DNA of 64,000 nucleotides from Amoebidium appalachense (Eukaryota; Ichthyosporea), in NCBI GenBank assembly GCA_963693365.1, contig CAVNZM010000001.1, positions 2,356,001 through 2,420,000 of the forward strand. The letters are read 5' to 3'. Positions 1-11,909 of the stretch are shown piece after piece. The position numbers and the translations under genes were made by a program. The notes under the pieces were generated by a model. It worked only from the letters and a program-made list of their open reading frames with translations, ran no database searches and had not been told where the DNA came from. Position 1 is the first letter of the stretch, and each line of letters begins with the position of its first letter.

Positions 1-98
1 GAGAATGGCGTTGCAGTGTGCTCTACACCAAGGCTTTAGTGTGTGCATAAGCTTTGTGCCTGTGTAGGTCTGAGGGTGTGATTGGGTGGGTAGGTGGG

Positions 99-137
<39 letters not shown>

Positions 138-830
138 GGGAGGGCGGGGGGAGGGGGGGGGGGGCTTGTGTGTGCGCGCACCCGTGTGCGTGTGTGTATG
201 TGTGTGTATGTGTGTGTGTGTGTGTGTAGGTGGGTGGGTAAGTGAGTGGTTTGTGTGTATGTGTGCATGTGTGTCTACGTGTGTGCGTGTGTGTGAGGGG
301 GGGGGGGGGGGGGGGGGGGGGGGTGTGGCATGCATGTGCGCGCACCGTTGTGTGCGTGCATGCGTGCACGCACGAGTGTGTGTAGGGATGTGTGTGTTAG
401 TGTGGATGTGTGTGTGTATGTGCGTGTGTAGGCGGTGTGTGCTCATGCGCGTGCCTGAGTGTGTGTGTGTTGTGTGTGTGTATGTTTGGGGGGGGGGGGG
501 GGGGGGGGGGGTAACAGTATGTGTGTATACATGTGTCTGTGTGTGCATTCCTGTGTCACATTGGCATCAAGCCTGTCTGTACGTGTGTGTGTGGGTGGGT
601 GCGGTGAATTTGGAAGGGGTGGCGCGGTGGAGGGGTGAGGTGTATTCAGGCAGGTGGGTGGGTGGGTGGTGTGTGGGTGTGGCCACCGTATGTCTCCGCT
701 TGTCTTGTGTGTTTGCGCTTGTCTAATTGTGTCTGCCTGTGCAATAGTGTCGTGTTGGGGTTGCTCTGTTATGAAATTATGACCGGTTCGTGTATGCGTA
801 ACCACCCAGGTCGCAGTGTGTGCTGTGTTT
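1..830. repeat. Low-complexity G-run and GT-rich tract
   Basis: The stretch holds three long G-runs (about 99-176, 298-323 and 488-511) embedded in imperfect GT/GC-rich sequence. Reading frames through it encode only His-Thr, Cys-Val or Pro/Gly runs, which is the signature of simple repeat. It probably lies in an intron of the zinc-finger gene whose exon ends at 909. I see no supportable exon here. Confidence 0.75.
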
Positions 831-908
831 TTGTGTTTCTCGCTAGGTACTGACCATATTCAAGCATGTCCACAAGCCATGTCACCACAAACACAGCAGC
901 CAGCTCAC

Positions 909-1149
909 CTGGTTCAGAGAGTGCTCCGTAGCATACGGCCTCTGACATTGGTCGCAGACGAAATCCCTCTTCAGTTCAGCAAAAGTGCGCCTGTGTCTTC
1001 GCTTTTTCTCATGTTCCCCTGCTGCTGACCCCCTCATGCGAACCCGGTGTGGTTAGATCATCGTCCAGAAAAGAATCGTCATCCTCATCAATATTTCCCA
1101 GGTCATTCATCCCCCCAGCCTTCGGTGGATCGTCGGTTGACTCACTCAT
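909..1149 (-). CDS. C2H2 zinc-finger protein, first exon only (partial, apparent frameshift)
   Basis: Read on the minus strand, an ATG at 1149 opens an acidic N-terminus (MSESTDDPPKAGG..., then a D/E-rich stretch). It is followed by a basic segment EKKRRHRRTF and the first half of a zinc finger, FVCDQCQRPYATEHSLNQ. The exon ends in a consensus donor (CAG then GTGAGC) at 909/908. The finger has C-x2-C and 12 residues before the expected histidine, so an intron splits the finger and the rest should lie toward or beyond the left edge. The acidic start and the finger are offset by one base; the switch falls near a run of five G at about 1030-1040. This suggests an indel, either real or from assembly. 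The layout resembles the intact finger protein at 22329-23666 (basic stretch, then C..C.R.YA....LN), so the two may be paralogues. A nucleic-acid-binding role is inferred from the finger. Confidence 0.6.
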
Positions 1150-1740
1150 CTTCAGTAATAGATCTCGCTTTACTACAAAAAAAAAAAGGTTTACGATGTC
1201 GATGCAGCGCTGCCAAGAAGCTCCACATATGGATACTGGGTAGGATGGTCTTGTACGTTTGTGCAGTAACAGTGTGGCCGGCCCCGCCCGGCCCAGCCTT
1301 AGTTATTTCAGTAGCGAAGAAAAGAAGCTATAAAGGTTATCTCAGTGCTCCTTTGCCTTTCAAAGGAAGCTATGTATGAAATATGTCGGGTGTTTTCCTT
1401 TTCTTTCCAAACCTATCATAGTCTAAGTTTTTCCCAGTCCAGATTCCTTGTGCTAAGTAAAGGATAAAACGCCAGTGGTAGCCCCAAAAAAAAACAGACT
1501 TGTTCGTGGCACGCTCACACAGCCAAGTTGGCCAACTCCTCCGCCTTCACAAAATTTCACACGCTGTGAACAGCACAGACAGACAAGTAAGTGCCTATGT
1601 TTTACCCCTACATCCATTCCACAGACACACACACACACACACCGAATCGGAGTCAGTTTGCCGAAGTGTCACGTGACGATGACGTAAACTTCGACACAGG
1701 GATATCGATGTACATTGACCGACCGACCGCGGGCTAGCCA
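1150..1740. other. Spacer upstream of the zinc-finger exon
   Basis: No open frame looks coding. It contains a short CA repeat (1622-1642) and, near 1669-1685, a CACGTG E-box followed by a TGACGT half-site. This would suit a promoter between the minus-strand exon at 1149 and a possible plus-strand transcript starting near 1700. Regulatory use is inferred only from motif content. Confidence 0.35.
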
Positions 1741-2196
1741 ATGGTCTTTCGGTGGCGAAGGTGAGCAGTATGATTCTTACGAGTTTATTCGTGGTAAATA
1801 GATTTTTAATAGACTTATTTTTTTGGTTGCACTTTCGCAGGAATAGTATTCAATATGTCTTTGTTTTTCCACTCTTTCGTGGAAGCCTCTGCTGGCGCCT
1901 GCGGCCTGCCGCTAGCACTAGGCCTGCCGGCCGGATGCGATGATGACGTCACGTGGCTCACATTCCAGGGATCCAATTGTCTTGTAGCAATAGAATTTCT
2001 TGCCGCGTTCCGATTGGGTCATTACAATTTGCAGGGAGCAGATGCTCTTGGAGTCTTGGGACATGGTGGAGTCTTCATAGGGTTTCTCAGGCTGGAATCT
2101 ACTTTTTTATATAGGCTCTATTTATTATTATGGTCTATTCAAAACTACTCTATTACTAATGTTACAACTTTATTCACTCTTATCTTTTCTTGCTGA
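1741..2196 (+). CDS. Candidate short gene with an intron near its 5' end (weak)
   Basis: A consensus donor (GAAG then GTGAGC at 1761) pairs with a pyrimidine-rich acceptor ending TTTCGCAG at 1840, giving an intron of about 80 bases. Downstream, an ATG at 1855 opens 113 codons beginning MSLFFHSFVEASAG, ending with a stop at 2196. The product would be hydrophobic (LYRLYLLLW near the C-terminus). An alternative start at 1741 reads through the splice junction in another frame for about 40 residues. I recognise no domain. The splice pair is the main support; the open frame could be chance. Confidence 0.28.
1944..1951. promoter_or_regulatory. CRE-like palindrome TGACGTCA overlapping an E-box
   Basis: TGACGTCACGTGG combines a perfect CRE palindrome (bZIP site) with an overlapping CACGTG E-box. 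It is one of six TGACGTCA copies in the window. Confidence 0.35.
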
Positions 2197-2842
2197 TTGC
2201 TAGGACGGTCTAGTAGGACCTGAGAACTTGGAGTTACCTGGTTGTACAAGGCGACCTATGATTGGGCCCCGTTAACGGTTATCAAGAGATTGCAAGCCCC
2301 ACTCAATCGAAAGATCATAGACATTAGGAAAGTAAATTAATCATTCTTCATCTTACATTTTACCCTTTATTAGATTTATGTACATTATTCTCGATTTTTT
2401 TTACTTCATTGCACACCCATTCTGTAGTGTTTCTTGTGTGCGCGCTGTAGACTCTGTCACAGTGTGCATGCACGATAATCTATTGGTTAAAGGTCACATT
2501 TCCGGATTTCCCTGTACGTCGGGTATCCCGGCAACCAATCACTTGTAAGCACCATCTCTCTCGAGATTTCGTACCCCGTCATAGCCCTGCGCACACAAAA
2601 AGGTGCCCTTCATTTGCTCCGACAGTGTCATCCGCCCTTCTAAGCTAGTTGAATAGAAGAGTTTAGTGGTTACCAAATAGTTCCACTTGGCGAACTAGAT
2701 AGAAAAAGTTCGAGCTGGCATCTGTTGTGCTGAAGTAGGAGGTTGAATAGACCAAGACTGTGCTTTCTTAGTGAGTGCGCTACAAGTGCTCTTTGAAACC
2801 ACCACTCAGTTTTTTCCCCTTGCTCCCAGCAAACAAAACATA

Positions 2843-2907
<65 letters not shown>

Positions 2908-2936
2908 ACATTTTTCATACTCACTATTTTGTTAAG
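2197..2936. other. Spacer with CCAAT motifs and a CA repeat
   Basis: No coding frame is visible. Inverted or direct CCAAT cores occur at about 2257, 2480 and 2533. A pure CA repeat of about 57 bases sits at 2845-2901, just before the coiled-coil gene. The sequence immediately before the ATG at 2937 (TTTTGTTAAG) could be a splice acceptor, so a 5' untranslated exon may exist upstream. Confidence 0.4.
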
Positions 2937-3536
2937 ATGTTAGCACACGCAGCGGCTACACATAACGTAAGGGGGGGCAACACCTACCCGACCCCTGGTT
3001 CAAGTGTGCGCGTGTACTCCGTTCCCGAATACATTGAGACAAGTAGTTTCTCAAGTTGTGGTGCCAGTGTAAACGGTGATGATGCAAGCTTCGAAGACAT
3101 GACTGCAAACCCCTTTCACGGAGAACAGAACGACTCCGCTAATGAATTGGCTAACGCACTTGCTATGTCACAATTGAAATCCTGCGACCACTATAGGCAA
3201 AGCTCAGATCCGGCAGCTTTCCATGGTGGTGATAGTGACGTGACAAAGGCCTTTTCTAGACATAGCTCCAGCCCTGCACGAACGTCACTCAGACGCACAG
3301 GTCCGCCCAAGAAGAAAACTGCGCTTGGGTGGAGTGGGTTCAATAAGGGCATAACGGACAACTATCTGAACGTGGATGGGTCGACCATTAGTGAAAGTTC
3401 ACCGTGTGTGGGCCGCGAACAGAAGGAGCTCATGGTGGCTGCCAAGCAACGACACACAAAGGGTGGGTACTCTCTGGATATCTCATTGTTTTCGCCCCTT
3501 TTCCTGATGTGTCTTTTTGTGTTGGTGGGTGTTGGT

Positions 3537-3574
<38 letters not shown>

Positions 3575-5077
3575 CGTTTTGTTGGTTCTTGAATAATATT
3601 GTTTTTGAAACATGTTGCATCTGTGGGTAGAGGATACTAAGGAAGGACAACATAGGCTGAGGGCGCAATAAGCGGGACCGGAGAAAGAGGTGGTCACAGA
3701 GGCAGGGGAACAAAGTGCAGAAGTGGAGGCGAGCCTCGTTGTGGAGGAGGCGAGAAAATGTAGTTTTGGGGAATTCTTTTTTTTTTTTTTTTTTTTTTGG
3801 TGTGGGTTGGGACTGAAGAAAGGAAAAACATTGCGCCTGACACGTTTTGGTGCAGAGGCTCTGCAGGAAATGTCTCTTGAACAGTTGGCTGCCCTCTCAT
3901 CACACCTCGTGCTGCTCGTGGGAGGTAGGCAAACCGTTCCCGTTGCTCTTTCCTTTTTTGTTTTGTTGGGCTCTTCCCATGGCTGCTTGATTCAATAGGA
4001 ATGAAATGCATATTCTGCACACTTGCGCTGGGAGATGCAAGCTGCTGCTTGCCATCCCTGTGAGGTTCCAATGCTGCTGGGTCTCTTTGAGTTTAGTGAT
4101 GCTCGTTTGTAGATTTGTGTGGCCATGTTGTGCATTGTGAATGGTCACAATACGTGTGTTTTAAGCAGCTGTGAGGCCCTTGACTGTATCTCCCTTCGAT
4201 GGCCTTGGAAATATGTGGCGCCGGAAAAATTAGTGTAGAGTCGTTCGATGCTGTACGCGCCTAATCAACCTGCCGTTCAATCTAATAGCTTTTTTCTTAT
4301 TTTCTTTGCTTTTGCAGCTGCCACGGAGGATCTGAACGACAGCAAAAAGGACGGGCGGTCTCTGAAAACAGAGAACGAGACTCTGTGCCAACGAATGGCC
4401 GAGGCGTGTGATCGCATCAATGAGGAAACCCTGCAGACGGCACAAGGTGAGTGTTTACCTGTGAAGATGGGCATGTGAAGTTGGCTCTGGAGGGTGAGGG
4501 ATGTGTGTGCACAGCAAGAACAACACTGTTGCCTGCGCTCGAGTGTGCATGTGCGAGGGGATGCACGTGTCTGTGTGCACTCGTTTGTGTGTGTGGGGGG
4601 GGGGGGGGGGGGGGGGAGAGAATGGGGGGTGAGCGGGGCTGTTTGGGGGGGGAAGGGGGGGGGATTCAACCTTACTTCTTAGATTTGGCTGTGCAATAGA
4701 AGGAAAAATGGGTTGGGGGAATATTTGGAAAAAGGAGAAAGGGGAAGGGGGGGGTGGGCAGGGAGGGAAGCATTGCAAGGGTACAATGCAGAAGGAGACC
4801 TAAGTGCAGCCATAAGCTGGGATGTTTCTTGTCAGCAATGGTTTGCATCTCTGTTCAACCGTGCGTGTGTGTGTGTGCGTGTGCGTACGTGTCACGGTGC
4901 TCGTGTGTGTATGGGTGTGTTTGTGTGCTCTCGGGGTGTGTGTGTGTGTTTGTGTGTCCACCATTTGTTATGTGAACCTGTGGGGCATAATTCTCACTTT
5001 GTCTTGTGTCTGCAGCGTGCCTGGCAAGGACGACATCACCATCGTCAGACCCGGTCGGCATGAAGGCTTCCTTTTGA
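2937..5077 (+). CDS. Short coiled-coil protein, four exons
   Basis: Four exons join in frame: 2937-3462, 3856-3924, 4318-4446 and 5016-5077. All three introns are phase 1, with consensus sites (AAAGG/GTGGGT...TGCAG, GGAG/GTAGGC...TGCAG, CAAG/GTGAGT...TGCAG), which makes the model credible. The product is 261 residues. Residues 1-175 are Ser-rich and probably disordered, with a basic patch GPPKKKTALGW. Residues about 176-245 (EALQEMSLEQLAALSSHL, then DLNDSKKDGRSLKTENETLC) have the Leu/Asn/Glu spacing of a short coiled coil. The EDL...K...LKTENETL stretch faintly recalls the SCOC family of Golgi coiled-coil proteins, but I would not name it on that. Introns 1 and 3 contain G-runs and intron 1 a T-run before the acceptor. 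Exon 4 could read differently if the splice were shifted. Confidence 0.62.
3463..3855 (+). other. Intron 1 of the coiled-coil gene with G34 and T19 runs
   Basis: The donor GTGGGT is followed within 75 bases by a pure G-run (3537-3570). A T-run (3778-3798) precedes the TGCAG acceptor. The G-run lies on the sense strand here, unlike many runs in the minus-strand genes. Confidence 0.6.
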
Positions 5078-5344
5078 GACAAAGAGGGTGAGGGTGCAAT
5101 GATAGGGTGGGAGAGTGGAGGTACAGGTGGTGGGGGTGGTGGGACTGTGTGGTGGTTGGTTTCCATGTGACTGGGGTGTTGGGAAGGTGAGGTGCAGGTG
5201 CCGGGGGGACGAGGGTTTCGTCGATTGTGGCTTATTTCTTTGCATTGTCCACACGGGTGTGAGTGTGCAAGAACGATAAGAATGGCTTTTTTTTTTTGTA
5301 ATTTTCCCATCGAACTGGCCCTTGCGTGTGTGTAGTGGTGGCGG

Positions 5345-5383
<39 letters not shown>

Positions 5384-6378
5384 GTTTGGTTTGGTTTGGT
5401 TTGTGTGTGCGTGTGTGTTTGGGGGGCGGGGAGGGGGGGGGGTCGTAGGGGGGTCGTAGGGGGGTCACACGGATGGATGATAGAGACCACTTTCTTGCCA
5501 GTAGCATTCAAACCCTAAACCTTAAATTTATCTCTCTCATTTGTTAATAGTGAAATGTCTTGATATCATGACCGTAACCTTTTGCCAACGGGCCACGTTC
5601 GCAAATTGACATATGATGCATGATCCTGGTTTGGTTTTTTTTTATTGTTTTTTTTTTTGTTTTGTTTTTTTTTAAATAATCTGCTTGAATGCCAATATAC
5701 ATACATAAGATGAAGTTCATTCTGATGGTTCCATCTTCTCGCTGTGCGGGGTTAAAGAGGGTGGCGTGCTGGCTGGCTCCTGCACGATTATTTTCTATTT
5801 GGTATGATAATCTCCGAGGTTTGAAAGCTGAAGGGAATAAATGAACTAAAAAACCGTCAAACTTTGGTTTCCTGAACGGCTGACTGAGTGTTGCTGCGGG
5901 CTGAAAACATGGAAAGGTGCCTGCACTACGGACACCTGAAATGTAGGACACGTGGATATGGAGTGTGTATCTTGTGGGGCAGCTAACCCCTAGCCCTCCA
6001 ACACATGCGCGCACGCACACAAAAAAAAAAAAAAAGAAAATGACACACACACACACACACACAAACACACAATGGCGACCATTCCCACCACCAGCAGCAC
6101 AACACCTCAATTACCATCGCCAAACTTTCACGGTGGTTGCGTTGTTTGGACAGGGAAATCTGATGTAGCAACATGTAAATGATAGTTCACTTTTGTTATG
6201 TTACATTTCCTACCTTTTTGTTTGTTTTCCATGAGGGAATATGTAACTATGGGCCTCAGAGACTTTATATCCATGGTCTGTCCAGTGGGCGGATCTGGGT
6301 TGATGGGTGGGTGTATGTTATGTTTTTTTTTGTGGATGCTCGTGTATTGTACATCACCTTTGGCGGATGTGTGTTTGT

Positions 6379-6431
<53 letters not shown>

Positions 6432-6493
6432 CGCGCATGTGTGTGTGTGTGCGCGCATTCTTGTTTAGGTGGGGGGTGCACGGGGGGTGGGGA

Positions 6494-6527
<34 letters not shown>

Positions 6528-6693
6528 CGGGGGGTGGTTTTAAATACGTCCACTGTCTAGGTCTGTGGACATCGGTTTGTATCAATATACTTTTTACTTC
6601 TTCTAGCGCATGAACCTTTTCGAACTGTTGTCCATTATATTTGTGCTGGGGCTTTCCGAGGCTCCTCCCGTCCCCCTCTTTTTTTTTTTTTTT

Positions 6694-6743
<50 letters not shown>

Positions 6744-7090
6744 TACAGATATTAATGGTGCATCAGTGTGTGTTCAAGTTGGGCCCATCCGCAACTAAGT
6801 GATAAACAGGTTTCCTAACACTAGAAGCAGGTGCATATGATGTTCAATTACCCCTTAGGCTCGTACATGGGTACACACGTCTCCATTGACTCACTCTTTC
6901 TCCCCCACTTTCCCTCACCCCTCCCCTCCTCGAGGGATCCCCTCTCTCCCCCCCCCCCCCCCCCCCCCCCCCCCCCACCCCCCTCCTCCTCCGTCCTGGC
7001 AATGCATCACGTGTGTCCTATTATAATGTAGGGAGTGCAATGGTCACGACAATGGTGATGGTCCGGAGCGGCTGGAGGGAGGAGGAGGGA

Positions 7091-7135
<45 letters not shown>

Positions 7136-7226
7136 CGTCGAGATTCATGTATTGCATATCAATGACTCATGTTCAAGTGCCCCGCTGCAACGGCCTACTG
7201 CATGCAAGGTGCTACACTCACCAACA
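5078..7226. repeat. Gene-free spacer rich in homopolymers
   Basis: Contents: a T-run (5350-5382) followed by TTGG repeats, a GT repeat (6379-6422) passing into GC alternation, G-runs (6489-6527, 6703-6742, 7091-7133), a T-run (6679-6702) and a C-run (6950-6976). The longest frames are Pro/Gly/His-Thr shadows of these repeats. I see no exon I can support. Confidence 0.6.
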
Positions 7227-7342
7227 CTACACACTTGCAGCAGATACATTTTTGATCCATAGCTCGTTTTCGAGTTGCTGTATTAGCTGCATAGATTCCT
7301 GATCCCATGGGTCTGGTGATGGAGGAAACGCAGGGGAGGTGG
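7227..7342 (-). CDS. Candidate terminal exon of an unidentified minus-strand gene
   Basis: After a plausible acceptor (ATATCATATCAG) the minus strand reads ATSPAFPPSPDPWDQES, then MQLIQQLENELWIKNVSAAS and a stop at 7227. The amphipathic QLIQQLENELW helix looks protein-like and lies in complex sequence. I could not find an upstream exon with a compatible phase between here and 9.2 kb, where only weak fragments occur (for example 8072-8155). Confidence 0.28.
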
Positions 7343-7462
7343 CTGATATGATATGGGGAGGTTGGGGTGGGAAAAACGGTTTCTGCTTTCGGATGTGTGT
7401 GTTGGGGTATGGATAGAGAGGTGGGTGGGTGGGGCGGAGGGGGTGTGGGCCAGGGGGGGAGT

Positions 7463-7502
<40 letters not shown>

Positions 7503-7601
7503 GCTGCCCAACTTTAGGGCCACTGGGCCTCAGGGAGGCGAGAAAGGGGGAAATGCATCTGTGTGTGTCGTGCCTATCGGAGAGATTCGTTGGGGGGCCC
7601 G

Positions 7602-7640
<39 letters not shown>

Positions 7641-7762
7641 GTTGGCACATATATTGGTGGGGAATGTAGATCCGTAGAGCCTTATTGAAAATTCACCAGG
7701 ATTGATATAATAGGCTAGAAGAAGACGCCACAGGTTACTGGGGAGGATGGACATAGGCAGAC

Positions 7763-7852
<90 letters not shown>

Positions 7853-7944
7853 TTGGCCCAGGTTGGGTGGGTGGACAGCCTGGGAGTGGGGAGGAGGGGA
7901 GGGGGGGGTAAAGGTGGGGAGGAGGCCGGGAGGGGCTCGGGGGA

Positions 7945-7975
<31 letters not shown>

Positions 7976-8230
7976 AATCAACAGGAATTTCTTGAGCTGG
8001 AAGAGTCATTCCCACAGCCTTAGACAATCTTGCAAATGGGTGGTTTCCGTGCTAGTTTGTAATGTAGATGTTTATCTAGGAAGCGATCTTCTATTTTCGG
8101 CCAATGGGGCCACAATGCAGCCTACAAGTTGATTTGCGGTCCCCTTTAACTCCCGTTCCTGGGGGGCGGGGGCCGGGGGGAGAAGGTGGTGGCGGTGGTG
8201 GTGGTGGTGGTGGTGGTGGTGGTGGTGTGT

Positions 8231-8280
<50 letters not shown>

Positions 8281-8498
8281 TTATGCCTGTAGAAGCTGGG
8301 AGCACTCAGGGATGATACACGACTTAAAGGGCATGTATGGTAGTACAGCCGTTTCGAATTAGACCTAGCTAGAGTGTTTATGAACTTTAACTTCATATCA
8401 CCCCACAATGTGCGAGGTTTTCACGTGAGAGTCTAGGGAGACGGCCTAGCGCAAAAATTGCTCGGTGCAAAAAACTCTCGGGCACTTTTTTTTTCTTT

Positions 8499-8544
<46 letters not shown>

Positions 8545-8930
8545 GGAGAGGGGTGGAGGGTGGGGAGGGGGGCGGGGAGGGGGAGAGGGGGGGGAAATGG
8601 GAGAGGGGGGAGTATGTGTGGGGTGGTGGGCGGGGGGAGGGGGGGGGGGGGGGGGAGGGTTAGGGGGGGTAGCTGGAGGGGGAAGGGGAGTGAGGGGAAA
8701 GTATGACCGACGGAACAGTGTGCGTGTGTGTGGGGGGGAGGGGGGGGGGGGGGGGGGGGGGAGGGCTGGGCTGGTGGTGTGGAAGAGTGCTGGCAAGGAG
8801 ATCATTGCACTTACTGTTGCCTTGCCTCCGGCTATTGAGTAGCAAGTGCCCATCATTGCAAAAAAAAAAAGAAATGTCTGCATGGGAATTCTAACATGTA
8901 CGTTGGCTAACCCAGCGGCGGTGGTTGTCC

Positions 8931-8989
<59 letters not shown>

Positions 8990-9872
8990 AAGGGGGGAAG
9001 GGGAGGATAGCGGGGAGGGAGGGGGGATGGGGAGAGGAGACCGGGCGAGGGGGTTGGGGGAGTGGGAGGAGGGGGAGGGGGGGGGGGGGGGGGGGGAAGG
9101 GGGGGGGGGGGGGGGGGGGGGGGGGGGAAGGGGGGGTAACCGGAAACGAAGAGAAAGAAATCAAAGACCTTTGACAGCATTTACATTTTGCATGTCCCAG
9201 CGGAGACACATGTTTACACGAAATATGTATTGCCAAAATATAGTTCTTTAACTAACACAGCGACAGTTCCAGAGTTAAGTGCAAGTGCCCACACATACAC
9301 GCACGCTGTATGCACACACAGGTCGATTATACACCACACAAACACAGTAGGTCTGAGAGTTCACACACAAACATGCACACGTACAGTTACACGCTGTGGC
9401 AGCTCAATGCACATCATGAACAGACACACATGCACGCCACGTGCTATCGGATTATGAGGGGTTTACTTTTTGTGTAATGTTTTCACACACATTGCGTGCA
9501 TGCATGCCAACACGTGCACATACGTGAACAATAAATTGCGAACTCGGAGCACGTACTAGCAGAGATAATGATCTTTTTACGTAATGACATGTTTATCTCA
9601 CGATACAATGTCCACAGCATGATAGAATTATTATGCTGTTGACTCTCCTTTGCATGTGCTATGGTAGCCATACAGGGTTTCTATGCACAGAACCGGAACT
9701 TCCTCTATACAACAACTTCAATCCAGAAGGCTACGTGTCACGTTCTCCACACTGATATACACTAACATTACAACCGGTTGTGTATCCTATTTCACACCGT
9801 GATAACATATATAAAGAGTAACCGAGTCGCTTACTCAAAGGCCTTTACAGTCACCAATCATGTCTGTAGCAG

Positions 9873-9919
<47 letters not shown>

Positions 9920-10050
9920 ACAGTCCCCTCCGTTCCCACATCTCCCATTTTTGTCCACCTTTTCTATCATATACTACAGATCTTGCTTTACTGCAACTAA
10001 AAAAAAACACTCCATCCAGCTGCCCTTTAGCATTGCATGCAACTGGTACT
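7343..10050. repeat. Long low-complexity spacer
   Basis: Contents: G-runs at 7464-7500, 7603-7639, 7949-7975, 8245-8278, 8509-8543 and 8933-8988; a GT repeat of about 88 bases (7764-7851); a GGT trinucleotide tract (8186-8225); a C-run (9873-9905) followed by CA. The stretch 9140-9870 is ordinary-complexity sequence with scattered ACACAC and no coding frame. Confidence 0.6.
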
Positions 10051-10406
10051 TCATGCTGAGTACTTGCACACGAGCATGTTGTCCAGGGCCACCTGGTTGC
10101 TGTACTGCGCCTGGTCGCAGTCCTTGTACTTGCCGTGGCACTTGCCGCCTTGTGTTCTGATTACCACCTTGTCGACCTTCTCAAACTGCACTGCCAGCTG
10201 CTGGGGTTCCCCGGCCGGAGGAATGCTGAAGGACTTGATGGTGAGCCGGGTGCCGGCCCGGAAAGCTGCCATCTGGACCTGTGACAGAAGATTTGGTTTG
10301 GGGGCTGAGCCTCGATGACCGTTTTAAAAAATTATGTGTTATCGGCACGGTGAGGCTGCAACCTTTGTTTTGTGCGGAGCCATTGGTGCTGCAAACATAT
10401 ATATAG

Positions 10407-10459
<53 letters not shown>

Positions 10460-11909
10460 TGGGGGGGGGGGGGGGAGGGGGAGGGGAGAAGGTGGGGGGG
10501 GGGGAGGGGGGGGGGAGGGGGGAGGCAGGGGCCCCCCGGGGGGGGGGGGGGGGGGGGGGGGAGGGGAAAATGATTGGGTGGGGGTGCGGAGCTCAAACGG
10601 TTAATACAGGCACATATGCTCTGAAAATCTTTTTGTTCTATTTCTCTGGGACTCCGTTTTCGTTTCGAATCCGATTTCCGAGACATGCACATGTGTTAAT
10701 AAGCAGGTTTTACTTAATGATTGTGAAGAAGGAACCCTGCAACCTGCAAAGGGAAGGGGCAGCAGAAAGGGGTGGGTGTGCAGAAAGGGGTGGGTGTGCA
10801 GGGGGGAAGTGTGGGGGGGTGGCATGAGGTACCTGAAGGCCGATGCGCCAGGCTGCCGTAGCCGTCAATGAGAGGAGGTCAAACTGAGGGCCGTTGTCGG
10901 CGCCGATAGTCATGTCCTGCAGGCAGGTAGAAATATCAGAATACTATCAATGTATTCCTCTGGGGGCCTAGCGAGGTTAATGCAACTTTTTTATGACCGA
11001 ATAATAAAGGCGAAAACCCGTAATGAAGAATACCTGATTGGGCATCAGTCAAGCAATAGGGGCCCCTCGGTGAAGAATTTTGCCTAGGCTGCATGCTTTA
11101 CTCACCGCTCCATTCCATCCAAAGATAGTGTTTTGCAGCGACACTGCGCCGCCGTTGAACCCCGACCCAGGGTACTGGCAGGCGCCACCCCTGCGCACCT
11201 CTGGCGACCATGTGAGGTTCTTGTAGTCTGGGGGGATACTCTCAATACCGCACTCAGTCTGCAGGTCGTCAAAGCCGATGTTTTCTCTTGTCCCCTTGCT
11301 CGGGTTGCTGCAAACAAACTGGGGCTTCCGTCCACGACACAGACACGAGAAGGACCCCGTATGTGCGTTAATGGCACCCTTTCCTCGCTCTGCCCCCGTA
11401 GTGAGTGCTATGTTCCCCTTGGCATAGTCGTTTCCATCCCAACTGGACACCCATGCGATGGAGTTTGGACCCATGCAATCAAACTGCGACCCGGCGGCAT
11501 CGTTGAAAGTTGTGCTTGTGACGGGGGCAAGCTCCATTCCATAGCTTACGCAAACACTCGACGCCAGGTTGCGTCCGTTGATGGAGGGGGCACTGATGAG
11601 AACAAACTCACTCATACCCCCATCACCCACACATACGGTGAAGGTCGGGCCACCGTTTGTTGACGCAATGGTGACGGCTTGGCGACGCCCGCGGCTGTGG
11701 CTTCCGACAACATGGTTGCCCACACCAACATCTCCGCTGGTACCAAATGCTGCACCGATCGCAGCGGGTTCTTCGATGTTCTCGGCATGCATGGGTGCGG
11801 GGACTATTCCGTTTGCCACGGCATCGTGCATACTGGTTACGGCCGAGCTTGAGACGTGCTTTGCTGCACAAGCAACAATGAGGAGAAGGTTCGGCGTAAA
11901 ATGCTTCAT
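10051..11909 (-). CDS. Secreted protein with lectin-like and beta-sandwich-like domains, three exons
   Basis: Minus-strand exons 11909-11106, 10916-10833 and 10278-10051 join with two phase-0 introns (GCG/GTGAGT...CTGCAG and CAG/GTACCT...TCACAG), giving 371 residues. Residues 1-20 (MKHFTPNLLLIVACAA...) form a signal peptide. R-G-R-R at 73-76 is a furin/kexin-type site that would release a propeptide. Residues about 95-200 (CVSYGMELAPVTSTTFNDAA, then IAWVSSWDGNDY, then SFSCLC) resemble C-type-lectin-like modules of fungal and protist extracellular proteins. The C-terminal 110 residues show a strand pattern ending FEKVDKVVIRTQGG...VALDNMLV, as in extracellular carbohydrate-binding beta-sandwich (DUF642-like) domains. 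An extracellular or cell-wall role is inferred. The ATG at 11909 gives an ideal signal sequence. A TATAAATA motif lies on the minus strand near 12203-12210. Confidence 0.75.
10396..10590. repeat. TA/CA microsatellite plus G-runs inside the secreted-protein intron
   Basis: Alternating TA (10396-10425), CA (10426-10442) and TA (10443-10459) pass into interrupted G-runs up to 10562. All lie within the second intron of the secreted-protein gene. Confidence 0.7.

Noticed and set aside
7343-9200. Further upstream exons for the terminal exon at 7227-7342 (fragments near 8072-8155 and 8770-8850)
   Set aside because: Splice phases did not agree and the fragments border repeats; the model could not be supported.
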